Positions 1-8,851 of a DNA stretch of 64,000 bases are shown here, piece after piece (position 1 is the stretch's first letter; every line of letters begins with the position of its first letter). This DNA comes from Geobacillus genomosp. 3. GTDB lineage: Bacteria; Bacillota; Bacilli; Bacillales; Anoxybacillaceae. A program made the position numbers and the translations under genes. The notes beneath the pieces are model-generated. The model ran no database searches and was not told where the DNA came from. It was given only the letters and a program-made list of their open reading frames with translations. The stretch spans positions 2,638,001 through 2,702,000 of the forward strand of contig NC_022080.4 of the NCBI RefSeq assembly GCF_000445995.2, given 5' to 3'.

Positions 1-282
1 AATCACGATATCGATATCAAGCTCTTTCCACGGCAGTTGCTGCGGGTCGCGCGAGTTCAATAACCGCACTTTTTTGCCGTTGACAAGCAGTCCGTCTTCC
101 AAAGCGGCGACATCGCCGTCAAATTTGCCGTGGTTGGAGTCGTATTTCACTAGATGGGCTAACGTTTCCGGCGGATAGCTGGCATTGACCGCCACAATCT
201 CAAGATCAGGAGAATCGATGGCTCTCCGGAATACCATCCGTCCAATTCGTCCGAATCCGTTAATCGCCACTTTCGCCTTCAT
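1..282 (-). CDS. gapB: Glyceraldehyde-3-phosphate dehydrogenase, gluconeogenic type (N-terminal part)
   Basis: Only the first 94 codons are in the window; the gene runs off the left edge. The N-terminus begins MKAKVAINGFGRIGRMVFR, the Rossmann nucleotide-binding start of GAPDH. The ATG at 282 follows a purine-rich Shine-Dalgarno sequence. The identification as GapB (the NADP-preferring, gluconeogenic enzyme) rather than GapA rests on position downstream of coaE, as in B. subtilis, and on two CcpN-consensus operators in its promoter. It has its own promoter and is separated from coaE by a terminator. The enzyme converts 1,3-bisphosphoglycerate to glyceraldehyde-3-phosphate in the cytoplasm. 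The catalytic cysteine lies outside the window. Confidence 0.92.
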   Translation of the reverse strand, partial: MKAKVAINGFGRIGRMVFRRAIDSPDLEIVAVNASYPPETLAHLVKYDSNHGKFDGDVAALEDGLLVNGKKVRLLNSRDPQQLPWKELDIDIVI

Positions 283-303
283 TCACCTTGTTCTCCCCTC
301 ATA

Positions 304-355
304 TATGTTATACTATTTTCCTGAACCTGTATAAATAGTATATCATATTTTTCAA
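304..355 (-). promoter_or_regulatory. gapB promoter with two CcpN operator matches
   Basis: On the minus strand a -35 TTGAAA (350-355) and -10 TATACA (328-333) are 16 bp apart. The sequence TATGATATACT (337-347, minus strand) sits between them, and TATGTTATACT (304-314, plus strand) lies just past the start point. Both match the CcpN consensus TRTGHYATAYW, as I recall it, at every position. CcpN represses gapB under glycolytic conditions in B. subtilis. That both sites are bound here is inference. Confidence 0.72.
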
Positions 356-393
356 AAATGTGGAGAACAAAATAACAAAAAACAAACAAAAAA

Positions 394-416
394 GACGCCT
401 ATTTTTCCAAGGCGTC
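394..416 (-). terminator. Intrinsic terminator at the end of coaE
   Basis: A GACGCC/GGCGTC stem overlaps the last codons and stop of coaE and is followed on the minus strand by a T-rich run. It separates the polA-mutM-coaE side from gapB. Confidence 0.8.
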
Positions 417-1004
417 CCACTGCTGTAAAATCGACAATAGCTGCCGGCGCGTCTCTTCGATGGTTCCGTTATTGTCAATGACCGCATCGGCCCGTTTCAC
501 CTTTTCCGCCATCGGCCACTGGGCGCGGATGCGGGCGAGCGCTTCTTCTTTCGTAAAACCGTTGCGCGCCATGAGCCGGCGGAGCTGCACGTCATCATCG
601 ACATACACGACAAGCACTTTATCCACCCAGGCCGTCAGCCCGCTTTCAAATAACAGCGGGATATCTAATACGATCGTTTTTGCCCCCGAGCGGATGTGTG
701 CCTCTTTTTCCGCGAGCATTTTCCGGCGCACGGCCGGATGGACGATGGCGTTGAGTGTTTTCCGCGCTTGTTCATCGTTGAACACGATCGCCCCGAGTTT
801 GGCCCGATTGATGCTGCCGTCATCCTGTAAAATGTCCGGGCCGAAAGCCGCGACGATTTGCCGGTACGCTTCCTCTCCCGGTTCGACAACCGCGCGCGCC
901 GCCTCGTCCGCGTCAATGACCGGAAGGCCGAGCTCGCGCATCATGGCGCTGACCGTGCTTTTGCCGCTCGCGATCCCACCGGTCAACCCGATCGTTACTG
1001 CCAT
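399..1004 (-). CDS. coaE: Dephospho-CoA kinase
   Basis: Phosphorylates the 3'-hydroxyl of dephospho-CoA with ATP, the last step of coenzyme A synthesis, in the cytoplasm. The 201-residue protein is the normal family length and starts MAVTIGLTGG with the P-loop GGIASGKST at residues 9-17. A P-loop NTPase fold with a CoaE-type lid region (DIPLLFESGL near residue 114) is visible. It lies 27 bp downstream of mutM with no terminator between, so the two are probably cotranscribed. B. subtilis has ytaF between mutM and coaE; it is absent here. Confidence 0.97.
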   Translation of the reverse strand: MAVTIGLTGGIASGKSTVSAMMRELGLPVIDADEAARAVVEPGEEAYRQIVAAFGPDILQDDGSINRAKLGAIVFNDEQARKTLNAIVHPAVRRKMLAEKEAHIRSGAKTIVLDIPLLFESGLTAWVDKVLVVYVDDDVQLRRLMARNGFTKEEALARIRAQWPMAEKVKRADAVIDNNGTIEETRRQLLSILQQWDALEK

Positions 1005-1031
1005 TTGCCGTCTCTCCTTTTTGCCTGCCGC

Positions 1032-1856
1032 CTACCGCTGGCAGCGCGGACAATAGTGCGTGCCACGGCCGGCGACAACCGTTTTTTCAATCGGGGCGCC
1101 GCATCGTTTACACGGCTCCCCTTTGCGGCCGTATACGAACAAACTATGTTGAAACGTGCCCGCTTCCCCTTGTGTGTTCACATATGTGCGCACCGTGCTT
1201 CCCCCTTTCATGACCGCCTCCCCGATGGTCGCGACCATTTGTTCATGCAGCCGTTTGATTTCTTCTCTTGTCAGTGAAGCAGCCGGCCGGTCGGGAAGAA
1301 TGCCGGCGCGAAACAGCGATTCGTCAACGTAAATGTTGCCAAACCCGGCGACGACTGTTTGGTCAAGCAGCAACGCTTTTACGGCCCGCTTCGTTTTCGC
1401 GGCCCGCTCGGCCAATATGGCCGGGGAAAACGCCGGAGAAAGCGGCTCCGGCCCTAATTGATCAAGCGGCGGTTGGCGGTCTCCCTCCTCCTTCGGATAC
1501 ACATGCATCGTCCCAAACTTGCGCACATCGCGGTAGCGGAGTTCGTTGCCGTCAGTAAAACAAAACACGACATGCGTATGCGGATCGAGCGGTTCGTGTG
1601 CATTGGCGACAGTATAGCGCCCTTCCATGCGCAAATGGGAGACGAGCATATCCCGGTCAAGCAAAAACTTCAAAAATTTCCCGCGCCGCTCGATGCCGCG
1701 CACCGTCTGCCCGGCGAGCCTGGCGGCAAACGTCTCCGGGTCTTGCGGGTGACGGATGATGTTCGACCAAAAAACACGAACATCCGCAATCGTTTTCCCG
1801 ACGACAAGCGGCAAGAGCGTGCGGCGGATTGTTTCCACCTCCGGCAATTCCGGCAT
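1032..1856 (-). CDS. mutM: Formamidopyrimidine-DNA glycosylase (Fpg/MutM)
   Basis: Base-excision repair enzyme that removes 8-oxoguanine and ring-opened purines and nicks the abasic site. The ATG at 1856 gives the mandatory N-terminus MPELPEVETIRR, with Pro2 as the Schiff-base nucleophile and Glu3 as the catalytic acid, and a strong GGAGGGG ribosome-binding site sits in front. A longer in-frame reading exists but would bury Pro2, so it is rejected. The protein is 274 residues. The C-terminal zinc finger is intact, with CKRCG and CPRCQ cysteine pairs. It is 106 bp downstream of polA and probably in the same transcription unit, a repair pairing kept across Bacillaceae. Confidence 0.97.
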   Translation of the reverse strand: MPELPEVETIRRTLLPLVVGKTIADVRVFWSNIIRHPQDPETFAARLAGQTVRGIERRGKFLKFLLDRDMLVSHLRMEGRYTVANAHEPLDPHTHVVFCFTDGNELRYRDVRKFGTMHVYPKEEGDRQPPLDQLGPEPLSPAFSPAILAERAAKTKRAVKALLLDQTVVAGFGNIYVDESLFRAGILPDRPAASLTREEIKRLHEQMVATIGEAVMKGGSTVRTYVNTQGEAGTFQHSLFVYGRKGEPCKRCGAPIEKTVVAGRGTHYCPRCQR

Positions 1857-1962
1857 CACATCCCCTCCTTTCCTTCCTCCTTTGTCTCGCTCCCTGCGAT
1901 CATGCAGACCGGTCGGGCCAAGAGCCGTTTTCCTCCCTGCCGTTCGCTTGGGCGCGTGCACC

Positions 1963-4599
1963 TCATTTGGCGTCATACCACGTCGGGCCGTAATGATAAT
2001 CGACTTTCAGCGGCACGTTCAGCGTGACGGCCTGCTCCATCACTTCCGGAACGAGCCGGCATAGCCGCTCCACTTCCTCTTTCGGCGCTTCCAAAATGAG
2101 TTCGTCATGCACTTGCAGCAACAGACGCGCCCGCAGCTGTTCTTCCTTCAGCCTCGCGTTCAGATCAATCATCGCTTTTTTAATAATGTCGGCGGCGCTC
2201 CCTTGGATCGGCGTGTTCATCGCCGTCCGCTCGGCAAAGCTGCGGACGTTGAAATTGCGGCTTGTGATATCGGGCAAATAACGGCGCCGGTGCAGCAGCG
2301 TTGTCACATATCCTTTCTGTTTCGCTTCTTGCACAATGTTTTCCATATACCGCTTCACCCCCGGGAAGCTGGCGAAGTAACGTTCAATAAATTCAGCCGC
2401 TTCTTTGCGGGTAATATTTAAGTTTTGCGCCAGTCCGTAATCGCTGATCCCATACACAATGCCAAAGTTGACGGCCTTGGCCTGGCGGCGCATATTGGCT
2501 GTCACGTCTTCTTCGTTCACATGGAAAATGTCCATGGCCGTTTTCGTATGAATATCCAAATCACGGCGAAACGCTTCAATTAAATTATCGTCATCCGCAA
2601 TATGGGCGAGAACGCGCAGCTCGATTTGCGAATAGTCAGCAGCGAATATCAGCCAATCCGGTTCCGATGGGACGAACGCCTGACGGATTTTCCGCCCCTC
2701 CTCCAACCGGATCGGAATGTTTTGCAAGTTCGGCTCGGCCGAGCTGAGCCGCCCGGTTTGTGTCAGCGCCTGGTTGAACATCGTATGCACTTTGTTCGTA
2801 TCCGGATGCACCACTTTGAGCAATCCTTCAATATACGTCGATTGCAACTTGCCAAGTTGGCGGTAATGCAAAATGTTTTCAACGATTTCATGATGAGGCG
2901 CGAGCTTCTCAAGCACATCCGCTGAAGTCGAATAGCCGGTTTTGGTCTTTTTCAGCACCGGCAGCTGCAGCTTGTCAAATAAAATGACCCCGAGTTGTTT
3001 CGGCGAGTTAATGTTGAACTCCTGGCCGGCGAGCTCGTAAATATGCTGTTCGACGGCACGCAGCTGCTCCGTGAGCTCTGCCCCCATCTGCCTAAGACGC
3101 TTTGTATCCACTTTCACCCCAGTGAACTCCATGTCAGCCAAAATGGCCGCCAGCGGCTGCTCGAGCTTCGTCAGCAGCTCGTCTTGTTCGTTATGGCGCA
3201 GGTCGTCCATCAATGGCTTTTCAAGCGCCCAAATGGCGGCCGCCTTGCGGACGAGATGCTCGGCAAGCACCGGTTCGTCCGGCAAAGACCGCTTGGCGCC
3301 TTTGCCATAGACCGCTTCATCCGGACGCACGGCTCCGTATTGTTTCATGTTCGCCACCGCGGCGACATCGCCGGCCGCCTGCGCCGGGTCGAGCAAATAG
3401 GCGGCGAGCAACAAATCAAATGCGACGCCGCGCAGTTCGATTCCTTTCCATTTTAAGGAGACGACAGCCCGCTTTGAATCAAACATCGTTTTTTTCTTTG
3501 TCGCATCGCCAAGCCAGGCGAGAAACGCCGGATCGGCCAGCGCCTTCTCCGGGCGCAAGAAAAATCGTCCGTGCTCGTTTACTAGGGCGATTCCGACAAT
3601 CGGGGCATCATGGTAGTTTTCTTCCATCACCTCAACGACAAGCGCAGCCTTGTCCGTCAACATTTCTTCCGTGATGTCATCTGCCATGACAAACTCCATT
3701 TCCACGAGCAGCTCCTCATGTTCCGCTGCCGGCGCAGCCATTTTTTCCAGGAACGACTGAAACCCAAGCTCTTTAAATAACGCGATCACTTTTTCCCGGT
3801 CTTGGCCTTCGTAGATGATGTCATCGAGCGTCAGTTCGACCGGGGCGTCGCGGCGAATGGCCGCCAGCCGTTTGCTTAAGAGCGCCAATTCCCCGTATTG
3901 GCGCAAGTTTTCTTTCAGTTTTTCTCCTTTGATCTCATCGATCGAGGCCAGTACGTTTTCCACCGTGCCGAATTGTTTGAGCAGCTTGACCGCTGTTTTT
4001 TCCCCGATGCCGGGCACGCCGGGGATGTTGTCGGACTTATCGCCCATCAGCCCTTTTAAATCAACTATTTGTTCCGGGGTCAAGCCATATTTTTCCCTAA
4101 CGGTTTCCGGCGTGTACGGCTCGATATCGGTGATCCCTTTTTTCGTAATATCGACCGTCACATGAGGGGAAGCGAGCTGAGTTAAATCGCGGTCGCCGGA
4201 AATCACTTTCACTTCAAACCCTTCCTGCTCGGCGCGGGAGGCGAGCGTACCGATAATATCGTCCGCTTCGTAACGGTCCAGTTCATAGACGGGGATGCGG
4301 TACGCTTTTAACAGCTCGCGCAAAAGCGGAAACTGTTCGGACAGTTCCGGAGGGGTTTGTTGCCGTCCGCCTTTATACTCTTGAAACGTTTCATGCCGGA
4401 ACGTCGTTTTTCCGGCGTCAAACGCGACAAGCAGGTGGGTCGGCTGTTCTTCCGTCAAAATTTTATTCAACATCATCGTAAATCCATAAACCGCATTCGT
4501 ATGAATGCCTTTGTCGTTATGCAAAAGCGGCAAGGCAAAAAAGGCGCGGTACGCCACGCTGTTGCCGTCAATTAAGACAAGCTTGTTCTTCAATCTCAT
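1963..4599 (-). CDS. polA: DNA polymerase I
   Basis: Replicative gap filling, Okazaki fragment maturation and repair. The ATG at 4599 (MRLKNKLVLIDGNSVAYRAF) with an upstream AGGAGGGA-type site gives 878 residues, the size of the Geobacillus enzyme from which Bst large fragment derives. Domains in order: 5' nuclease (about 1-290), a 3'-5' exonuclease-like fold (about 300-470), then the polymerase with DYSQIELRVLAH (motif A), the O-helix segment KAVNFGIVYG and HDELI (motif C). The exonuclease-like region lacks the usual metal-binding acidic set (LVVEVMEENY where proofreading enzymes carry D-x-E), so no proofreading is expected; this is known for the family. Confidence 0.98.
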   Translation of the reverse strand: MRLKNKLVLIDGNSVAYRAFFALPLLHNDKGIHTNAVYGFTMMLNKILTEEQPTHLLVAFDAGKTTFRHETFQEYKGGRQQTPPELSEQFPLLRELLKAYRIPVYELDRYEADDIIGTLASRAEQEGFEVKVISGDRDLTQLASPHVTVDITKKGITDIEPYTPETVREKYGLTPEQIVDLKGLMGDKSDNIPGVPGIGEKTAVKLLKQFGTVENVLASIDEIKGEKLKENLRQYGELALLSKRLAAIRRDAPVELTLDDIIYEGQDREKVIALFKELGFQSFLEKMAAPAAEHEELLVEMEFVMADDITEEMLTDKAALVVEVMEENYHDAPIVGIALVNEHGRFFLRPEKALADPAFLAWLGDATKKKTMFDSKRAVVSLKWKGIELRGVAFDLLLAAYLLDPAQAAGDVAAVANMKQYGAVRPDEAVYGKGAKRSLPDEPVLAEHLVRKAAAIWALEKPLMDDLRHNEQDELLTKLEQPLAAILADMEFTGVKVDTKRLRQMGAELTEQLRAVEQHIYELAGQEFNINSPKQLGVILFDKLQLPVLKKTKTGYSTSADVLEKLAPHHEIVENILHYRQLGKLQSTYIEGLLKVVHPDTNKVHTMFNQALTQTGRLSSAEPNLQNIPIRLEEGRKIRQAFVPSEPDWLIFAADYSQIELRVLAHIADDDNLIEAFRRDLDIHTKTAMDIFHVNEEDVTANMRRQAKAVNFGIVYGISDYGLAQNLNITRKEAAEFIERYFASFPGVKRYMENIVQEAKQKGYVTTLLHRRRYLPDITSRNFNVRSFAERTAMNTPIQGSAADIIKKAMIDLNARLKEEQLRARLLLQVHDELILEAPKEEVERLCRLVPEVMEQAVTLNVPLKVDYHYGPTWYDAK

Positions 4600-4656
4600 C
4601 CCTCCTCGAAGGCTCCTTCTTTTATTGTACCATGCAAATAGCGCATCGAAAAAAAG

Positions 4657-4678
4657 AAGCCGGCTACTGCTCCGGCTT
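4657..4678 (-). terminator. Intrinsic terminator after phoR
   Basis: An AAGCCGG/CCGGCTT stem overlaps the end of phoR and is followed on the minus strand by CTTTTTTT. It separates phoPR from polA. Confidence 0.8.
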
Positions 4679-6415
4679 TGGAAAATGGATCGTAAACACC
4701 GTGCCGCGCCCGACTTTGCTTGCCACTGTAATATGGCCGTGATGAGCCTCAACCAAATGTTTGACGATCGAAAGACCTAGCCCCGTTCCGCCGGAATCGC
4801 GGCTGCGTGCTTTGTCGATGCGGTAAAAACGCTCAAAAATGCGAGGGATTTCATTTTCTTCGATGCCAATGCCGGTATCCCTCACACGAATGAGCACCTC
4901 CTGCCCGGTTTCTTCCACTTCGACGGTAACCCGCCCGTGTTCTGGCGTATAGGCGATAGCGTTGGCAAGCAAGTTGAGCAAAATTTGCTTCAGCCGGTTC
5001 GCATCGCCGCGGATCACCGGACGAGTTGACACCTCGGCGCGCAGATCGATTTGTTTTTCCTCCGCCTTTTGGCGAAACACAGCCACCGCCCCGGCAACCA
5101 CCTCGGCGACGTCGACGTCATCGAGCTGCAGCTGAAATCCATGCTGCTCGATTTTCGACAAATCCAGCAGTTCTTCGACGAGCGTTTGCAGCCGCTCGCT
5201 TTCCTTTAAAATAATCGTCAAAAAGTGCTCAAGCGCCTCTTCGTCTTTCATCGCCCCATCGAGCAGCGTCTCGGCAAATCCGCGGATCGACGTCACCGGC
5301 GTCTTCAACTCGTGTGAAACATTCGCGACAAAGTCTTTGCGAACTTGCTCAAGCCGCTTCAACTCTGTAATATCATGGAACACCACGACGATCCCTTTCC
5401 ACTCGGCGTTCGTGCCGATAATCGGGGCGCCGTACACATCGAAATGCTTCCGCTCAATGCCGATCGTCAGCCGCATGTGCCGGCGCACCGCCGTTTCGGT
5501 GATAAAAATATCGTCGATCAATTTGACGATATCACGGTGCGGCAGCACATCAGCATACGGACGATACAAGCAGGCGGACGGATCAAGGTGGAAATGCGTT
5601 TGGAACGCGCGGTTGATCAAATGGATATGGCCACGGTGGTCGATAAACAGCAGGCCGCTGCCGACGTTTTCAATAAGCGTATGGAGCCGGTCGGTTTGAA
5701 TTTCCCGCGCCCGGCTCATTTCCTGCAAGTTGCGGGCAAGCCGGTTGATCGAACGGACAAGCATGCCTGCCTCTTTATACTCGCCATCAGGCACCCGGGC
5801 GGCGTAATTGCCTTTTTCGAGTTCAAATGCCACTTTTGTCGCCGCCTCAATCGGCCGCATATATTGGTTGGCGATTTTCCAGCCAAGAGCGACGATGACG
5901 ACAAGCGCCATGCCAAGGCTGCTGACGAGCACACCCCAAATTTGTTGGTTCACTTTTTTCAGCGAACTCGTCGGCGTGCTTAAAATGACATATCCGCCCC
6001 GCTCGCCATCGTGCCCGTACGGGACAATATAGTAGTACACATCGTTCGCTTTTTCGAACACCGAAAAGCGGGGAAACTGCTTTTTGTGCAAAATGGTGCG
6101 AATGATGCGTTCGTGGTCTTCGTCGCTGACCGCCGCGATGCGCCCGCTGTCAAACCGCAGCCGCTCCTGCCGGTCGAGCACCGTGATGCGTGACGACAGC
6201 TCATTCCCCATTTCCTGCAAATCGGGGCGAATCCGCTCAAGCGGCTCGTTCTCAAGCAAAATGGCGAGCGCTTTTGCCTCCTTTTCCATCCGCTTGTTCA
6301 TCGTCTCGACATAAAAATCTTTCAACAATTGCCCGAGCAAAAAGCCAAGAGCGATCAAGACGGTGACAATGAGCGTGACGAGCCAAAACAGCAACCGGGT
6401 GCGGAAGCTATTCAT
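4664..6415 (-). CDS. phoR: Phosphate-sensing histidine kinase PhoR
   Basis: Membrane kinase that phosphorylates PhoP when phosphate is scarce. The start chosen is ATG 6415 (MNSFRTRLLFWLVTLIV), which overlaps the end of phoP by 8 bp and begins directly with the first membrane helix; a longer in-frame reading would put 44 unlikely residues in front. Of the 583 residues, helix 1 is about 8-28, an extracytoplasmic sensor follows to about 160, helix 2 is about 160-180, then HAMP, a PAS domain (about 245-350), HisKA with FVANVSHELKTP (His about 368) and a C-terminal ATPase with DTGIGIEENEIPRIFERFYR and GGTGLGLSIV. The pair is translationally coupled. Confidence 0.95.
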   Translation of the reverse strand: MNSFRTRLLFWLVTLIVTVLIALGFLLGQLLKDFYVETMNKRMEKEAKALAILLENEPLERIRPDLQEMGNELSSRITVLDRQERLRFDSGRIAAVSDEDHERIIRTILHKKQFPRFSVFEKANDVYYYIVPYGHDGERGGYVILSTPTSSLKKVNQQIWGVLVSSLGMALVVIVALGWKIANQYMRPIEAATKVAFELEKGNYAARVPDGEYKEAGMLVRSINRLARNLQEMSRAREIQTDRLHTLIENVGSGLLFIDHRGHIHLINRAFQTHFHLDPSACLYRPYADVLPHRDIVKLIDDIFITETAVRRHMRLTIGIERKHFDVYGAPIIGTNAEWKGIVVVFHDITELKRLEQVRKDFVANVSHELKTPVTSIRGFAETLLDGAMKDEEALEHFLTIILKESERLQTLVEELLDLSKIEQHGFQLQLDDVDVAEVVAGAVAVFRQKAEEKQIDLRAEVSTRPVIRGDANRLKQILLNLLANAIAYTPEHGRVTVEVEETGQEVLIRVRDTGIGIEENEIPRIFERFYRIDKARSRDSGGTGLGLSIVKHLVEAHHGHITVASKVGRGTVFTIHFPKPEQ

Positions 6416-7115
6416 GCCGCTTTGGTTCCTCCAATTTGTAACCGAGGCCGCGCACCGTTTTAATGTACGCCGGTTTTTTCGTATCTTCCTCGATTTTCTC
6501 GCGCAAATGGCTAATATGGACGTCAACAATGCGTGTATCGCCGGCAAAATCGTAGTTCCATACCGCGCTGAGCAGTTGATCGCGCGTCAACACCCTCCCT
6601 TTATGCCGCGCCAAGTGAAGAAGCAACTCAAATTCTTTCGGTGTCAGTTCAAGCGGCTTGCCGCCAACGGCCGCTTCATAGCGCTCCGGGAAAATTTCGA
6701 GCTGGCCGATGACGAGCCGCTCGCCTGATTCCGCCACCGGCTGAACGAGCTCCGTGCGGCGCAAAATCGCCTTCACGCGCGCGACGACTTCGCGCGGACT
6801 GAACGGTTTCGTCATGTAATCATCCGCGCCAAGCTCAAGGCCGAGCACTTTGTCAAATTCATCATCGCGGGCCGTCAGCATTAAAATCGGCGTCATAATT
6901 TGCTGTTGGCGGAGCCGTTTGCACACTTCGACACCGTCAAGCTTTGGCAGCATCAAGTCCAAAATAATGAGCGCTGGCTGCTCTGACGCCGTTTTGGCGA
7001 GCGCCTCTTCGCCGTCGTGGGCGACCACGGCCTGGAAACCGGCTTTCTCCAAATTGTAAGACAACAACGTCACAATGGGCTGCTCATCATCGACAACTAA
7101 CACCTTTTTTCCCAT
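6408..7115 (-). CDS. phoP: Phosphate regulon response regulator PhoP
   Basis: OmpR-family DNA-binding response regulator, 235 residues. The receiver domain (about 1-120) shows acidic residues near 9-11 and the phosphoacceptor Asp53 in ILDLMLPKLDG, with the conserved Lys in MTKPFSPRE. The winged-helix domain (about 130-230) ends in DTRIVDVHISHLREKIE and YIKTVRGLGYKLE, typical of PhoP. It is the first gene of the phoP-phoR unit and overlaps phoR by 8 bp. In B. subtilis the unit follows mdh; here a MaoC-like gene is inserted between them. Confidence 0.96.
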   Translation of the reverse strand: MGKKVLVVDDEQPIVTLLSYNLEKAGFQAVVAHDGEEALAKTASEQPALIILDLMLPKLDGVEVCKRLRQQQIMTPILMLTARDDEFDKVLGLELGADDYMTKPFSPREVVARVKAILRRTELVQPVAESGERLVIGQLEIFPERYEAAVGGKPLELTPKEFELLLHLARHKGRVLTRDQLLSAVWNYDFAGDTRIVDVHISHLREKIEEDTKKPAYIKTVRGLGYKLEEPKRHE

Positions 7116-7192
7116 ACTACGCCTCCATCCCGTCCAATGTCTCCCGTTTTTATCATACCATAATCCGCACGTTTACTCGTCAAAAAATCAAT

Positions 7193-7237
7193 GAAGCCGC
7201 TCTTTCGGCGGCCGATTCGCCTGTGAAGAGCAGCTTC
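7193..7237 (-). terminator. Hairpin after the MaoC-like gene
   Basis: Inverted repeat with GAAGC and GCTCTT arms paired to AAGAGC and GCTTC, followed on the minus strand by ATTGATTTTTTG. It sits in the 224-bp gap between the MaoC-like gene and phoP and would end the upstream transcript. The rest of this gap should carry the phoP promoter, which I could not place firmly. Confidence 0.55.
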
Positions 7238-7339
7238 TGGCGTTTTGTTCACTATTTTGGCGGATGGCAAGCATCTTTTGCCAACCGTAACGGGACTGCT
7301 TGGAACAACATGCGGTGGCGGCTTCGTTTTCTTTTTCGC

Positions 7340-7807
7340 TTAAAAATTTTCTAAGACGCGGCCGTCAAAGCGAGGCAAAGCGTGCGGCGGACAAACGGAC
7401 AGCGTTCCGTCAAGCACTGTCTCCGTCCCGCGCGTCGCGGTCACGGCCAGTGTGACGCAATGGCCTTCTTCGTCCACTTCGGTCACTTCAAGCAAAAATT
7501 CAAGCGTCTCATAATGATAAACTGGGCGGAGAAACTGAATATCGTGCCGCGTAATGTAACTTCCCGGACCCGGCAAATATTTCGAGACCGCCGATGTGAT
7601 CATCCCCGTCAACATAATCGGCGGGACGACCGGCTTTCCGAGCGGCGTCTGCGAGGCGTAGTCATGTTGAATGTAAAGCGGATTGGCATCATCGGTCAGC
7701 CCGAGATAAAGAAGCAAGTCTTTATCTTCGATAGCCGCCTGGAAGACAAGCTTTTCTCCGGATTGGATTTCTTTGATCGTTCTCCCTAGTCTCCGTTTTT
7801 TTAACAC
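7340..7807 (-). CDS. MaoC-like (hot-dog fold) dehydratase family protein
   Basis: A 155-residue protein with the MaoC/R-hydratase signature: an acceptor region DANPLYIQHDYASQTPLGKP and the following VVPPIMLTGMI. The family hydrates or dehydrates acyl-CoA thioesters, often as (R)-specific enoyl-CoA hydratases; the substrate here is unknown. The start is taken as GTG 7807 (VLKKRRLG), which has AAAGGGGTG close in front; an upstream ATG at 7840 would add 11 residues. It lies between mdh and phoP, after the mdh terminator. The family call is firm, the exact reaction is not. Confidence 0.8.
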   Translation of the reverse strand: MLKKRRLGRTIKEIQSGEKLVFQAAIEDKDLLLYLGLTDDANPLYIQHDYASQTPLGKPVVPPIMLTGMITSAVSKYLPGPGSYITRHDIQFLRPVYHYETLEFLLEVTEVDEEGHCVTLAVTATRGTETVLDGTLSVCPPHALPRFDGRVLENF

Positions 7808-7848
7808 ATTCCCACCCCTTTGTTCGGAAAACGCTTTCAATCACCACG

Positions 7849-7880
7849 GCAAAAATTCGGGCATCGGCCCGAATTTTTGC
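7849..7880 (-). terminator. Intrinsic terminator after mdh
   Basis: A long near-perfect stem GCAAAAATTCGGGC/GCCCGAATTTTTGC with A and T tracts on both sides; it can work in both directions and marks the end of the citZ-icd-mdh unit. Confidence 0.85.
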
Positions 7881-7887
7881 GTTGTCG

Positions 7888-8826
7888 TTATTCTAACACG
7901 CGCATGACGTTTTTGACCGATTCGACCGATTTGGCGAGCGCCGCTTTTTCGTCTTCGGTCAGCTCAAGCTCGATCACTTTCTCGATGCCGTTGCCGCCTA
8001 AGATCGTCGGCACGCCCAAGTAAATGCCTTCATAGCCGTACTCGCCTTCAAGGTAGGCGATCGCCGGCAAAATGCGGCGCTGGTCTTTCAAAATCGCTTC
8101 GACCATTTCGGCGAGCGAGGCGGCCGGCGCGTAGTAGGCGCTGCCGTTGCCGAGCAAGTTGACGATCTCGCCGCCGCCTTTGCGCGTCCGCTCAACGATG
8201 GCGTCCAAACGGTCTTTCGGAATGAGCTTCTCGAGCGGAATGCCGCCGGCGTACGAGTAGCGGACGAGCGGCACCATATCGTCGCCATGGCCGCCCAAAA
8301 CAAACCCGGTGACATCTTTCACCGAAACGTTCAGCTCTTGGGCGACGAACGTGCGAAAGCGCGCCGTATCGAGGACGCCCGACTGACCGATGACGCGGTT
8401 TTTCGGGAATCCGGACTCCTTAAAGACCGTATACGTCATCGCATCGACCGGGTTGGTCAAGACGATGATGTAGCAGTTCGGCGAGTATTTGACGACTTCT
8501 TTCGTCACTTGCTTCATAATTTTTTGGTTCGTCGTCACCAAATCGTCGCGGCTCATCCCCGGCTTGCGGGCGATGCCGGCCGTAATGACGACGATGTCGG
8601 AATCGGCCGTGTCGGCATAATCCGACGTGCCGATAATGTTGGCGTCAAAGCCGAGCACCGGGCTTGACTCAAGCATATCGAGCGCCTTCCCTTTCGTCGG
8701 GTTCTCGAGCTGCGGAATATCGACCAATACGACGTCGCCAAGCTCTTTTTGCGCCAACAGGAACGCCGTCGTCGCCCCTGTAAATCCGGCGCCAATCACC
8801 GAGATTTTTTTCCGTTTCATCGCCAT
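7888..8826 (-). CDS. mdh: Malate dehydrogenase, LDH-like type
   Basis: NAD-dependent oxidation of malate to oxaloacetate in the TCA cycle, 312 residues as in B. subtilis. The start ATG 8826 ([14 protein letters not shown]) has a purine-rich site ahead. The NAD-binding [11 protein letters not shown] is near residue 11, the substrate arginine region is near [16 protein letters not shown], and the catalytic histidine is in [14 protein letters not shown]. It is the third gene of the citZ-icd-mdh cluster, 25 bp after icd, so expression is expected to follow the citZ promoter and its carbon control. Confidence 0.98.
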   Translation of the reverse strand: MAMKRKKISVIGAGFTGATTAFLLAQKELGDVVLVDIPQLENPTKGKALDMLESSPVLGFDANIIGTSDYADTADSDIVVITAGIARKPGMSRDDLVTTNQKIMKQVTKEVVKYSPNCYIIVLTNPVDAMTYTVFKESGFPKNRVIGQSGVLDTARFRTFVAQELNVSVKDVTGFVLGGHGDDMVPLVRYSYAGGIPLEKLIPKDRLDAIVERTRKGGGEIVNLLGNGSAYYAPAASLAEMVEAILKDQRRILPAIAYLEGEYGYEGIYLGVPTILGGNGIEKVIELELTEDEKAALAKSVESVKNVMRVLE

Positions 8827-8851
8827 CGTTTGCCATCCCTTTCGTTCAAGG

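Noticed and set aside
1857..1976. Extended N-terminus of MutM to position 1976
   Set aside because: MutM needs Pro2 exposed as nucleophile; the extension would bury it, and the internal ATG has a strong ribosome-binding site.
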